From Lentzea xinjiangensis (GTDB taxonomy: Bacteria; Actinomycetota; Actinomycetes; Mycobacteriales; Pseudonocardiaceae), in contig NZ_FOFR01000016.1 of assembly GCF_900110955.1 (NCBI RefSeq), positions 124,001 through 188,000 of the forward strand: a stretch of 64,000 bases of DNA, read 5' to 3'. How positions within the stretch are numbered: position 1 is the stretch's first letter; each line of letters begins with the position of its first letter. Positions 51,264-58,979 of this stretch are shown piece after piece. Made by a program: the position numbers and the translations under genes. The notes beneath the pieces are model-generated. The model was not told the DNA's origin and ran no database searches. It saw nothing but the letters and a program-made list of their open reading frames with translations.

Positions 51264-52244
51264 CTACTTCTCCGCCGCGGCCTTCTCGGCGCGCCACCAC
51301 GCGACGAGGTCGCGCAAGCCGCCGTCCATGTCGATCTCGGGCTTCCAGCCCAGGTCCGCCGCCGCGGCACCGATGTCGGCGAGCCGGCGCGTCACGCCGT
51401 TCACCTTGCGCTCGGGGCCGTGCTCCAGCGGCAGGTCGGAGTCCATCGCGGACAGCAGCGCGAGGGCGAGCTGCTTGAGCGAGGTCTCCTCGGAGGAGGC
51501 GATGTTGTACACCGCGTCCGTCACCGGGGCCTTGGCGGCGAGGATGTTCGCGCGGGCGATGTCGTGCACGTGCACGAAGTCCATCGTCTGCGCCCCGTCA
51601 CCGAAGATCAGCGGCGACTTGCCCTCCGCGATGCGCTCCATCCAGCGGATGAGCACCTCGGTGTACAGGCCGTGGACGTCCATCCGCGGGCCGTACACGT
51701 TGAAGTAGCGCAGCGCCACGAAGTCCAGGTCGTACATGGCCTTGAAGCTGCGCAGCATGCCCTCGTTGAACGCCTTCGCGGCGCCGTAGAAGGTGTCGTT
51801 GTTGTACGGGTGGTGCCGCTCGTTGGTGGGGAACGACTCCGCCAGGCCGTAGATCGAGGCCGACGAGGACGCGATGACCTTCTTCACCCCGGCGGCCGCG
51901 GCGGCCTCCAGCACGGTGAACGTGCCGTCGACGAGGCACTCCAGGGCCAGGCGCGGTTCCTCGGCGCACTGCGTGATCCGGATGGCGGCCAGGTGGAAGA
52001 CCAGGTCCACGCCCTCGGTCAGCGACGCGACCAGGCCCCTGTCGTTGATGTCGCCCTGCACGACGCGGACCACTCCGGAGCCGAGCGCGCCCAGGAGGTT
52101 CTCCCGGCGGCCCCGCACGAAGTTGTCCAGCACGACGACCTCCGCCGCGCCGGCCTCGACGAGCTGGTCCACCACGGCGGAGCCGATCGTGCCCGCCCCG
52201 CCGGTCACCAGCGCGCGCTGCCCCGCAATGGGCTGTGCCGTCAT
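51264..52244 (-). CDS. NAD-dependent nucleotide-sugar epimerase/dehydratase
   Basis: 326-residue extended SDR: ALVTGGAGTIGSAVVDQLVEAG (NAD site), FHLAAIRITQCAEEP, SSSASIYGLAESFP (Ser) and YGAAKAFNEG (Tyr-x3-Lys). The GAGTIG and HLAA patterns fit UDP-hexose 4-epimerases or related dehydratases. ATG 52244 overlaps the stop of the upstream oxidoreductase. Confidence 0.9.
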   Translation of the reverse strand: MTAQPIAGQRALVTGGAGTIGSAVVDQLVEAGAAEVVVLDNFVRGRRENLLGALGSGVVRVVQGDINDRGLVASLTEGVDLVFHLAAIRITQCAEEPRLALECLVDGTFTVLEAAAAAGVKKVIASSSASIYGLAESFPTNERHHPYNNDTFYGAAKAFNEGMLRSFKAMYDLDFVALRYFNVYGPRMDVHGLYTEVLIRWMERIAEGKSPLIFGDGAQTMDFVHVHDIARANILAAKAPVTDAVYNIASSEETSLKQLALALLSAMDSDLPLEHGPERKVNGVTRRLADIGAAAADLGWKPEIDMDGGLRDLVAWWRAEKAAAEK

Positions 52245-53281
52245 GAGGAAACCCTGCTTTCGACTTGTTGGACGGGGACGAACAGCCCGCCGGAGCGCAA
52301 CGACTCCGACGCGGCCTCCAGCACGGACAGCACGCGCAGACCCGCGCGGCCGTCGGTCAGCGGCGGGCGCTCCTCCGCGATGGACGCGGCGAACTCGGCC
52401 ATCATCGTGCGCAGCGCCTCGCGTTCGACCAGCGCGGGCGCGACCATGTCGCCCGTGCGGTAGGAGATCTTCTGCTGTTCCACGGAACGGTCGACACCGC
52501 GGTCGTAGATGGACAGTCGCTGCGCCGGGTTGTTGTCGTCCCACACCACGGTGCGCTGCGAGCCGCCGATGACCATCGTGCGGATCTTGGTCGGCGACAG
52601 CCAGTTCACGTGCACGTGCGTGATCGCACCGTTGGACAGCCGCAGCGTCAGGTGGCCGACGCACGCGACGCCCGCGCCGATCGGGTCGGAGCCGTGCGCC
52701 GCGACCTCCACCACCGTGACGTCGTCGGGCAGGATCGCCTCGAAGATCGACAGGTCGTGCGGCGCGAGGTCCCACAGCACGTCCACGTCCGGCTGCACCA
52801 GACCGAGGTTGATGCGCACCGAGTCGATGTACTGGATGTCGCCGAGCTCGCCACCCCGGATGATCTCGCGCAGGTGCTGCACCGCCGGGGTGTACGCGAA
52901 CGTGTGGTCGAGCATCAGCGTGAGGCCGCGCTGTTCGGCGGTCTCCACGAGCTTGAGGCCGTCGGCGAAGGTGGCCGCGAGCGGTTTCTCCACCAGGACG
53001 TGCTTGCCGGCCTCCAGCGCCGCCAGCGCGACGGGCAGGTGCGTGGCCGCGGGCGTGGCGATCGCGACGGCCTGCACCTCGGGGTCGGCGAGCACCTCGT
53101 CGAGCGACGCGGTGGCGCGCACCGTCGAGTACTCCCCCAGCACGCGCCGGGCTTTCCCGACGTCGAGGTCGCACAGGTGGCGCAGGCGCAGCGAAGGCGT
53201 GGCCTGGGCGTTGCGGACGAGGTTCGGCCCCCAGTACCCGGCGCCGATGACGGCGATGCCAATCACAGGAGTCTTCTCCAT
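52241..53281 (-). CDS. Gfo/Idh/MocA-family sugar oxidoreductase (WlbA/WbpB-like)
   Basis: 346 residues. NAD-binding GIAVIGAGYWGPNLVRNAQ, VAIATPAATHLPVALAALEAGKHVLVEKPLA (EKP catalytic Lys) and VLWDLAPHDLSIFEAIL (His/Asp active region). WlbA/WbpB enzymes oxidise C3 of UDP-GlcNAcA, feeding the WbpE-type aminotransferase. Its start and stop overlap both neighbours, placing it second in the minus-strand operon. Confidence 0.9.
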   Translation of the reverse strand: MEKTPVIGIAVIGAGYWGPNLVRNAQATPSLRLRHLCDLDVGKARRVLGEYSTVRATASLDEVLADPEVQAVAIATPAATHLPVALAALEAGKHVLVEKPLAATFADGLKLVETAEQRGLTLMLDHTFAYTPAVQHLREIIRGGELGDIQYIDSVRINLGLVQPDVDVLWDLAPHDLSIFEAILPDDVTVVEVAAHGSDPIGAGVACVGHLTLRLSNGAITHVHVNWLSPTKIRTMVIGGSQRTVVWDDNNPAQRLSIYDRGVDRSVEQQKISYRTGDMVAPALVEREALRTMMAEFAASIAEERPPLTDGRAGLRVLSVLEAASESLRSGGLFVPVQQVESRVSS

Positions 53282-54774
53282 CAGTAAGCCCCCTGGCCGC
53301 CGAAGACGGCGCGGAAGGTCTTCCACATGATCACGAGGTCGAGAGCGAGCGACCAGTCCTCGACGTAGCGCAGGTCGAGCCGGACCGACTCCTCCCACGA
53401 GAGGTCGCTGCGGCCGCTCACCTGCCACAGACCGGTCAGGCCGGGCTTCACGAGCAGCCTGCGGCGCACGTCGGAGGAGTACTTCGCGGTCTCCTCCGGC
53501 AGCGGCGGGCGCGGGCCGACGAGCGACATGCTGCCCGCGAGGACGTTGAACAGCTGGGGCAGCTCGTCGATCGAGTACCGGCGCAGGATCGTGCCGACCT
53601 TGGTGATGCGCGGGTCCTTCTTCACCTTGAACAGCAGACCGTGGCCCTCGTTGGCGGACGCGAGCCTGGTGCGCAACGCGTCGGCGTTGGTGACCATGGT
53701 GCGGAACTTGACGATCGTGAACGGCACCCCGCGCTTGCCGACCCGCTTCTGGCGGTAGAAGACGGGGCCGCGGCTGTCGATCATCACGAACGCGGCGACG
53801 GCGAACATGAGCGGCGCCAGCAGGATCAGCAGCAGGAAGGCGCCGACGCGGTCGACGACCTCCTTGACCAGGCGGCGGAACCCGCTCAGGGCCGGCTCGC
53901 TCACCCGCAGCAGCGGCATGCCGAGCACGGCGCTCATGTGCAGGCGCGGTCCCGCGACCTCCATCAGGCCGGGCGAGACGACCATCTCGGCACCGGAACC
54001 CTCCAGGGCCCAGGCGAGCTGTTGCAGCCGGCGCGGTGTCCAGTAGGCGTCCGGGGTGACGGCGACGATGCGGTAACCGCCGCGGCGGACGTGCTCGGCG
54101 AGCTCGCGGAGCTGGCCGACGACGGGCACGCCGCCGACCTCGGTGCCGGAGCGGCCGCGGCCGTCGATGGTGCAGATCGCGTCCACGCGCCAGCCCAGGT
54201 GGGCGACGCGGCGCGTGCGGTGGATGAGGTCCTCGACCGTGTCCAGGTTGCCGGCGGCGAGGACGGAGAGCAGGAAGCGCCCTTCACTGCGGCCGCGGTG
54301 CAGCGGGCGGCGCAGGAGGTAACGCGCGGGGAACGCGACCAGGGCGATCGCGGGGACTACGACGAAGACCCACAGGCGGGCGCCGGGGATGTCGACGGCG
54401 AGCGCTCCGAGACCGAGTGCCACGACGGCACCGAACAAACCCCGGCCGAGTCTTCGGAACTCCTCGGCTCCCTGACCGAGAACGGCCGGCGTCCACACGC
54501 GGTTGATCGCGAGCGACCCGATGACGACGACCACTGTGAGTACGTCCAGCAGGGCAAGGGAAATCGGGCCGAAGGCGGCGTGCCGCACGCTCATGACGGC
54601 GCCGGTGGCGAGGACGACCAGGGCAACGGTCAGCACATCGGCGGTGATCACGGCCCAGCGGTACCGGCTTTCCCAGCGGGCGACGGGTGGGTGCGTCTGT
54701 CTGTGGTCCGACAGAGGATTGAGCGTGGAGCGCTGCCCGTCGACATCACGGGCAGCGCGGACCTGCTCACTCAT
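53281..54774 (-). CDS. Polyprenyl glycosylphosphotransferase (priming sugar transferase)
   Basis: 497 residues. Four to five N-terminal membrane helices, a CoA-binding-like middle domain, one re-entrant helix (about 315-340), then the bacterial sugar transferase domain: FTIVKFRTMVTNADALR, RRYSIDELPQLFNVLAGSMSLVGPRPPLPEET, VKPGLTGLWQVSGRSDLSWEES. It attaches the first sugar phosphate to undecaprenyl phosphate and so starts polymer synthesis. First gene of the minus-strand operon. Confidence 0.93.
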   Translation of the reverse strand: MSEQVRAARDVDGQRSTLNPLSDHRQTHPPVARWESRYRWAVITADVLTVALVVLATGAVMSVRHAAFGPISLALLDVLTVVVVIGSLAINRVWTPAVLGQGAEEFRRLGRGLFGAVVALGLGALAVDIPGARLWVFVVVPAIALVAFPARYLLRRPLHRGRSEGRFLLSVLAAGNLDTVEDLIHRTRRVAHLGWRVDAICTIDGRGRSGTEVGGVPVVGQLRELAEHVRRGGYRIVAVTPDAYWTPRRLQQLAWALEGSGAEMVVSPGLMEVAGPRLHMSAVLGMPLLRVSEPALSGFRRLVKEVVDRVGAFLLLILLAPLMFAVAAFVMIDSRGPVFYRQKRVGKRGVPFTIVKFRTMVTNADALRTRLASANEGHGLLFKVKKDPRITKVGTILRRYSIDELPQLFNVLAGSMSLVGPRPPLPEETAKYSSDVRRRLLVKPGLTGLWQVSGRSDLSWEESVRLDLRYVEDWSLALDLVIMWKTFRAVFGGQGAY

Positions 54775-55139
54775 CGTTCTGTTCTCCCCGGCTCAGCGGC
54801 GATTACGGACATGCACGTGCGCAGGTCACCCCGAGGACCCTGATTCGCAGTTCTCCGGCCAGGCCACGTCCGGCTCGGCTGGCGGAGCTCGCATCCGGTG
54901 ATTCGCCCGGTCCGGCACCGGCGTTACAGCGCCTGGAAAAACTTTCCCGGCACCCGGACACCGGACGTGACCCAAGTCTCACCCGAATGGAAACCGGGGC
55001 CGCACAAGACGATTCCTCATGTCCAAAAGGGACATCAAAGGCGTCTATGGGTGCGATCAGGTCGCTGAGGACAGGTCTTCAGACCCTGGTCCGATCGACT
55101 GCGATTGTGCATGTACTCACCGCTGAAGGGAGCAACGCC
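54775..55139. other. 365-bp gap upstream of the polysaccharide operon
   Basis: No credible gene. It must contain the promoter of the minus-strand operon. Inverted repeats ATGTCC-N5-GGACAT (55019-55035) and GGTCT-N2-AGACC (55074-55085) are candidate operators. AT content is higher than in the flanking genes. Confidence 0.5.
55019..55035. promoter_or_regulatory. Inverted repeat ATGTCC-N5-GGACAT
   Basis: Six-base arms (55019-55024 and 55030-55035) flank AAAAG in the gap between the priming transferase and S4 genes. Possible repressor site, about 245 bases before the operon start; no protein is assigned. Confidence 0.3.
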
Positions 55140-55355
55140 CTACGGCCGTACGGAAACGCTCACCTCGTCGCCGTTGACGACCACCACGTCGCCCTCGCGC
55201 AGCTGTGCACCGCGGCGCAGCTCCACGGAACCGTTGACGTGGACCTCGCCGTCCTCGATGAGCTCCTTGGCGTGCGCGCCGTCCTCGGCGAGCTGAGCCA
55301 GCTTGAGGAACTGCCCTAGCCTGATCGGCTCTTCGGAGATCTCGACCGTCCGCAT
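55140..55355 (-). CDS. S4-domain RNA-binding protein
   Basis: 71 residues, almost all S4 domain: IRLGQFLKLAQLAEDGAHAKELIEDGEVHVNGSVELRRGAQLREGDVVVVNG. Small stand-alone S4 proteins (YbcJ/YaaA-like) bind structured RNA, perhaps stalled ribosomes. In-frame ATGs at 55355, 55364 and 55367 are all possible starts. Confidence 0.9.
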   Translation of the reverse strand: MRTVEISEEPIRLGQFLKLAQLAEDGAHAKELIEDGEVHVNGSVELRRGAQLREGDVVVVNGDEVSVSVRP

Positions 55356-55445
55356 GAGCCGCATCATCCCAGTAGGGCGCACCCCACCGCGCGCTCGGGG
55401 GTCCGCCCCAGCGCGATCGGGTGACGCCGTTGACAGGCTGGAACG

Positions 55446-56129
55446 ATGAAAACTTCGTGGGGGTACACCGCCTGGTTGGCGGTGTCGGGACTCGTCTGCG
55501 CGGGAATCGCGATCTTCGCGGCGAGCGCGTACGTCACCCTGGACATGGAGCAGGCGAGGCCGCCGTTGCACGGACCGGTCCACTACGGGCTCCTGGTCGC
55601 GCACATATTCACCGGAACGGCCGCCGTCCTGGCGGGTGTCTCGCAGTTCTGGCCGGGCCTGCGCCGCCGGCACCCGCGGGTGCACCGGGTGATGGGCCGC
55701 GTCTACTTCGCGGCGGTGCTGCCGTCGTCGGTGCTCGGCGTGGTGCGCGCTCAGCTGTCGCTGGCCGGGCTGGCGTCGGCCGGTCCGCTCACGGTGCTGT
55801 CGGTGCTGTGGTTCGCCAGCGCCGTGGCCGGCCTGCGGACGGCCAGGCGGCGCCGGTTCGCCGAACACCGCGTCTGGATGATCCGCGGGTTCGCGCTGAC
55901 GGGCGCCGCCGTGACCGGCCGGCTGTGGGGACTGCTGCTCGGCGGACTGCTGCCCGAAGCGGACGGGCTGCTGGTCTTCGCCACCGCGAACTGGCTGTCG
56001 TTCGTGGTGAACCTGCTGGTCGCCGAGTGGTGGATCCAGTCGCGGGGCTACACCCGCGCCCGGCCCTCCGCAGCGGTGAGCCCGAGCATCTCGAGCAGGT
56101 CAGCGCAGTCGAGCGCGTCCGTGGCGTGA
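55446..56129 (+). CDS. DUF2306 membrane protein
   Basis: 227 residues with about six membrane helices. HYGLLVAHIFTGTAAVLAGVSQFWPGLRRRHPRVHRVMGRVYF carries the family's conserved His/Arg block (H...FW..RRRxPxxHRxxGRxY) and FAEHRVWMIRGFALTGAAVTGRLW the second. Conserved His suggest haem or metal binding, unproven. Its 3' end overlaps a minus-strand small gene by 82 bases. Confidence 0.85.
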   Translation: MKTSWGYTAWLAVSGLVCAGIAIFAASAYVTLDMEQARPPLHGPVHYGLLVAHIFTGTAAVLAGVSQFWPGLRRRHPRVHRVMGRVYFAAVLPSSVLGVVRAQLSLAGLASAGPLTVLSVLWFASAVAGLRTARRRRFAEHRVWMIRGFALTGAAVTGRLWGLLLGGLLPEADGLLVFATANWLSFVVNLLVAEWWIQSRGYTRARPSAAVSPSISSRSAQSSASVA

Positions 56130-56248
56130 CAGGCCACGGTGCGTGCCGCCTTGCTGTTCTGGATCGTGCTGTGCTCCTTCTCCAGGGCCTTGGCCTCGGC
56201 AAAGGTGCCGGTTTCGGGCTCGGCGATCGCGGGACGCGCCCAAGTCAT
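56048..56248 (-). CDS. Small conserved actinobacterial protein of unknown function
   Basis: 66 residues. ARPAIAEPETGTFAEAKALEK and KAARTVACHATDALDCADLLEMLGL look like a recurrent small actinobacterial protein (A-x-x-V-A-x-x-A-x-D-A-x-D-C-x-x-LL-x-MLGL). Good codon use, natural stop, but antisense overlap with the DUF2306 end. Function unknown. Confidence 0.6.
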   Translation of the reverse strand: MTWARPAIAEPETGTFAEAKALEKEHSTIQNSKAARTVACHATDALDCADLLEMLGLTAAEGRARV

Positions 56249-56409
56249 GTCGTGCCTGCTTCCGCATCGGGGGATGAGGCCATCATGACAACGGGATCAC
56301 CGAAACACCAGAACCAGTGCTCACGGTAATCGCCCACCCACGCAGCGTGGAAACCCGGAAACGATTTTCCCGGACGCGGTCCCGAACATTTCTCGCCGGG
56401 ATTCACCTT

Positions 56410-56826
56410 TTACCGGCCGTACCTCAGCACTGACTCCACTTCGGTCACAAATGCGACCAGCCGTTCGTCGTCCACGTCGTCCGGCGTGGGTCCGTCCACC
56501 GCAAGCCGTTGCAGCGCAACGGAAGTGGTGGCGTTCTCCCGCGCCAGGCGGCGGAACCCGAACGTGGCCTCGTACAGCGACACCGCGGTGGCCAGCGCGG
56601 CCAGTGCCGTCGCGGCGAAACCCCACAGGGCCCGGCGCGGGCCGTCCGCCATCCCCACGGCCGCCGCCGCGGCGGCGGCGATGAAGAGCGCGGCCGAGAT
56701 CGCGACGGTCCACGTGCGCGCCGCGGAGTACCGCCTGCGGCCGCGTTCGAAGTGGTCGAGGCGGTCCTGGAAGCGGTGGCGCAGGTACGCCTCGACGAAC
56801 TGGGCCTGGCGCTGCTCGTCGCTCAT
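56410..56826 (-). CDS. SLATT-like two-TM membrane protein
   Basis: 138 residues: N-terminal charged helix (FVEAYLRHRFQDRLDHFERGRRRY), two membrane helices (TWTVAISAALFIAAAAAAAVGMA and ALWGFAATALAALATAVSLYEATF) and a C-terminal charged helix (RLARENATTSVALQRL). This is the SLATT/DUF4231 layout. ATG 56826 overlaps the stop of the SLOG-SLATT gene, so the two are made together and may form one membrane complex. Confidence 0.75.
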   Translation of the reverse strand: MSDEQRQAQFVEAYLRHRFQDRLDHFERGRRRYSAARTWTVAISAALFIAAAAAAAVGMADGPRRALWGFAATALAALATAVSLYEATFGFRRLARENATTSVALQRLAVDGPTPDDVDDERLVAFVTEVESVLRYGR

Positions 56827-58025
56827 GTCCTGACCACCTCGTGCTTGCGGTCGCTGACCGCGGCTTCCAGGTCCGCCACCCGGTCCTGGCGCTCCTGCTC
56901 CGAGCCGGACGCCGGCGCGGCGAGGTGCGCGAAGTACAGCGCCCGCAAGCGTTCCGCGCGGTAGCGCGCGGTCAGGTACTTGTCGAGCGACTCCCGCTTG
57001 CGCGCCACGATCGTGATCACCGCGGCGAACGCGCCGCCCGCCACGACGAGCACGCCGGGCCACGGCGTGTCCTTGAGCCACGTCTGCAGCGCGCCGAACA
57101 CCGTCGTCGTCAAGCCGCCCGCGATCGCGAGCACGGCCATCAGCCGGTAGCGGTTCTGCTCCACGTCGGCCTGCGCGTCGAGCTCGTGGAACGCCGGCGC
57201 GACGACCTGGTTGGCGTCGTGGATGGCGTCGGCGAGCGCCGGGTAGGCGACGACGAAACCGGGGTCGACGAGCGGCCGCGCCTGCGGCGCCCGGTAGCGG
57301 ACCTCCGGCCAGACCCTCGGCGGCTTGACCGGTTTCTCCTTGCCCAGCAAGCGTTCGAGCGCGGTGACGGTCTTGGCGGGACCCTCGTCGACGTGGACGA
57401 CGGAGACCTTGCCGCTGCGCACGAGGATCGCGAGGTCGCCGGTCAGGTCGCCCGTCGCGATGCGGTCCGCGAGACCACCGGTGCCGGCGAGCACCAGCAG
57501 CGGGTTGTCGCCGCCGAGGTGGTCGACGACCTCCTCCTCGTTCTCGCCCCCGACGACGAGGGCGATCACCGGCTTCCCGTGCCGGACGGCGTCGACCGTG
57601 CGGAACAGCACCGGTGTCGCGTCCGTCCACTCCGAACCGGGGACGATGACGGCGACGCTGTGGTGGGGCTCCAGCGCGACCTGACCGTTGGTGGAGGTCT
57701 CGGTGAGGTCGTGCACCTTGCTGCTCGGCGCGACACCGACGACGACGGGCCGGCGGTGCTCGCACGCCCGCAAAGCCAGGCCCAGCAAGTGGACCACACC
57801 TCTGTCGGTGCCTTCGGTGACGAAGACGGCGCCGTGCCGCGCCGCGGTGACCACGACGGATCTGAGCACCGGCAACAACTTCGCGGCGAGATCGGTTTCG
57901 ACGTCCTGGGTGGAGCCGAAGACCGAGATCACCGTCCGCCCCCTGGGCAAGCCGAGGGCCTTGGGTTTGATGTCGGCGTCCGGCTGGGACAGCCGTCTGA
58001 CTGTCGGGCCGCCTGCTGTGGGCAT
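56823..58025 (-). CDS. SLOG (TRPM-type)-SLATT fusion protein
   Basis: 400 residues. Residues about 25-240 form a Rossmann-like SLOG domain of the TRPM/LSDAT class: RTVISVFGSTQDVETDLAAKLLPVLRSVVVTAARHGAVFVTEGTDRGVVHLLGLAL (GTDxG phosphate-binding motif), VVVGVAP, ALVVGGENEEEVVDHL. Residues about 290-400 form a SLATT domain with two membrane helices and a YLTARYRAERLRALYFAHL amphipathic end. SLOG domains bind nucleotide-derived ligands; SLATT is a proposed membrane-perforating effector. ATG 58025 has GGTG upstream; ATG 58037 is possible. Confidence 0.78.
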   Translation of the reverse strand: MPTAGGPTVRRLSQPDADIKPKALGLPRGRTVISVFGSTQDVETDLAAKLLPVLRSVVVTAARHGAVFVTEGTDRGVVHLLGLALRACEHRRPVVVGVAPSSKVHDLTETSTNGQVALEPHHSVAVIVPGSEWTDATPVLFRTVDAVRHGKPVIALVVGGENEEEVVDHLGGDNPLLVLAGTGGLADRIATGDLTGDLAILVRSGKVSVVHVDEGPAKTVTALERLLGKEKPVKPPRVWPEVRYRAPQARPLVDPGFVVAYPALADAIHDANQVVAPAFHELDAQADVEQNRYRLMAVLAIAGGLTTTVFGALQTWLKDTPWPGVLVVAGGAFAAVITIVARKRESLDKYLTARYRAERLRALYFAHLAAPASGSEQERQDRVADLEAAVSDRKHEVVRT

Positions 58026-58068
58026 GCCGCGCACCATAACGCCGTGATCGATCGAGGACCAGAGCCCG

Positions 58069-58227
58069 TCAGGCCTCATCCTCGTCGTACAGGGGGACCT
58101 CCTGGCGCTGTTCGTAGGCGTCCGCCTCGTTCGCCTCGAACGGCGTCCCGGACACCTCGGCCGGCTCGCTCGGGACGACCTCCCGCTGCTGCTCCTGCAC
58201 GTCCGCGTCGGGTGCTTCTGGGTTCAT
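58069..58227 (-). CDS. Small acidic protein with two internal repeats
   Basis: 52 residues built from two copies of a motif (PEAPDADVQEQQREVVP and PFEANEADAYEQRQEVPL), net strongly acidic, ending DEDEA. Similar small repeat proteins occur widely in actinomycetes with unknown role. ATG 58227 overlaps the stop of the HAD gene (ATGA), so it is made with it. Confidence 0.65.
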   Translation of the reverse strand: MNPEAPDADVQEQQREVVPSEPAEVSGTPFEANEADAYEQRQEVPLYDEDEA

Positions 58228-58943
58228 GCCGTGCGGTTTCCCGGCGCGGCGGCCTCCCACACCTGCCTGGTCAGCTCGCCGAGGTCGCGCAGGTCGTCGA
58301 GGACGACCCCGGCGCCGGCGTCGAGGAGGTCCTGCCTGCTGCTGCGCCCGGTGGCGACGGCCACCAGCCGCACGCCCGCCGTGGTCGCCGCGCGGACGTC
58401 GTGCGGCGTGTCACCGATGAGCACGACCTCGTCGGCCGCGAACTCCCGGATGTGCCGTGCGCGGCCGCGGGCGAACGCGACCAGCTCGGCGCGGTCGGCG
58501 TGGTCGTCGCCGAACGCGCTCACGTCCCAGTCGACGAGGTGCGCGAGCCCGAACTCCTCCAGCTTGAGCAGCGCGACGCTCCTCAGGTTCGCCGTCAGCA
58601 CGCCCTGGCGGACCCGCGGGTCCGCCGCGAAGTGCCGCAGCGCCTCCAGCGCACCCGGCAGCACCTCGCCGTGACCGGTCAGGTCCCCGCGGCGGGCCTC
58701 GAACGAGGTCGCGAGGGCATCGGCCAGCAGCCGCGCCGCCTCGCCGGTGTGCTCGATGCCGTGCTGACGCAGCACCTCGGCGATGACGTCCAGCTCCGTG
58801 CGCCCGCCGAGGTCGACGGGGCCCGTGAGCTCCCTGCCGAACGCGGCCAGGAACGCCTCGCGGTACATCAGCCCGCCGAACCCGCGTGCCGAGATCAGCG
58901 TGTTGTCGACGTCCCACAGCACCAGCAGTTCGGGCCCGGTCAC
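58224..58943 (-). CDS. HAD-superfamily hydrolase
   Basis: 239 residues: WDVDNTLISARGFGG (nucleophile and acid Asp of motif I), GVLTANLRSVALLKLEEFGL (motif II Thr, motif III Lys region) and VVLIGDTPHDVRAATTAGVRLVAVATG (motif IV GDT..D). Phosphoglycolate-phosphatase type; substrate unknown. GTG 58943 is preceded by GAGGGGTGG. Coupled to the small acidic protein. Confidence 0.9.
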   Translation of the reverse strand: MTGPELLVLWDVDNTLISARGFGGLMYREAFLAAFGRELTGPVDLGGRTELDVIAEVLRQHGIEHTGEAARLLADALATSFEARRGDLTGHGEVLPGALEALRHFAADPRVRQGVLTANLRSVALLKLEEFGLAHLVDWDVSAFGDDHADRAELVAFARGRARHIREFAADEVVLIGDTPHDVRAATTAGVRLVAVATGRSSRQDLLDAGAGVVLDDLRDLGELTRQVWEAAAPGNRTA

Positions 58944-58979
58944 CGGACCACCACCCCTCAACGCGTAAAATCCCTGCTC

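Noticed and set aside
56841..58979. Plus-strand extension of the SDR gene to 1174 residues
   Set aside because: Antisense of the SLOG-SLATT and HAD genes; zinc-ribbon protein starts at ATG 58980.
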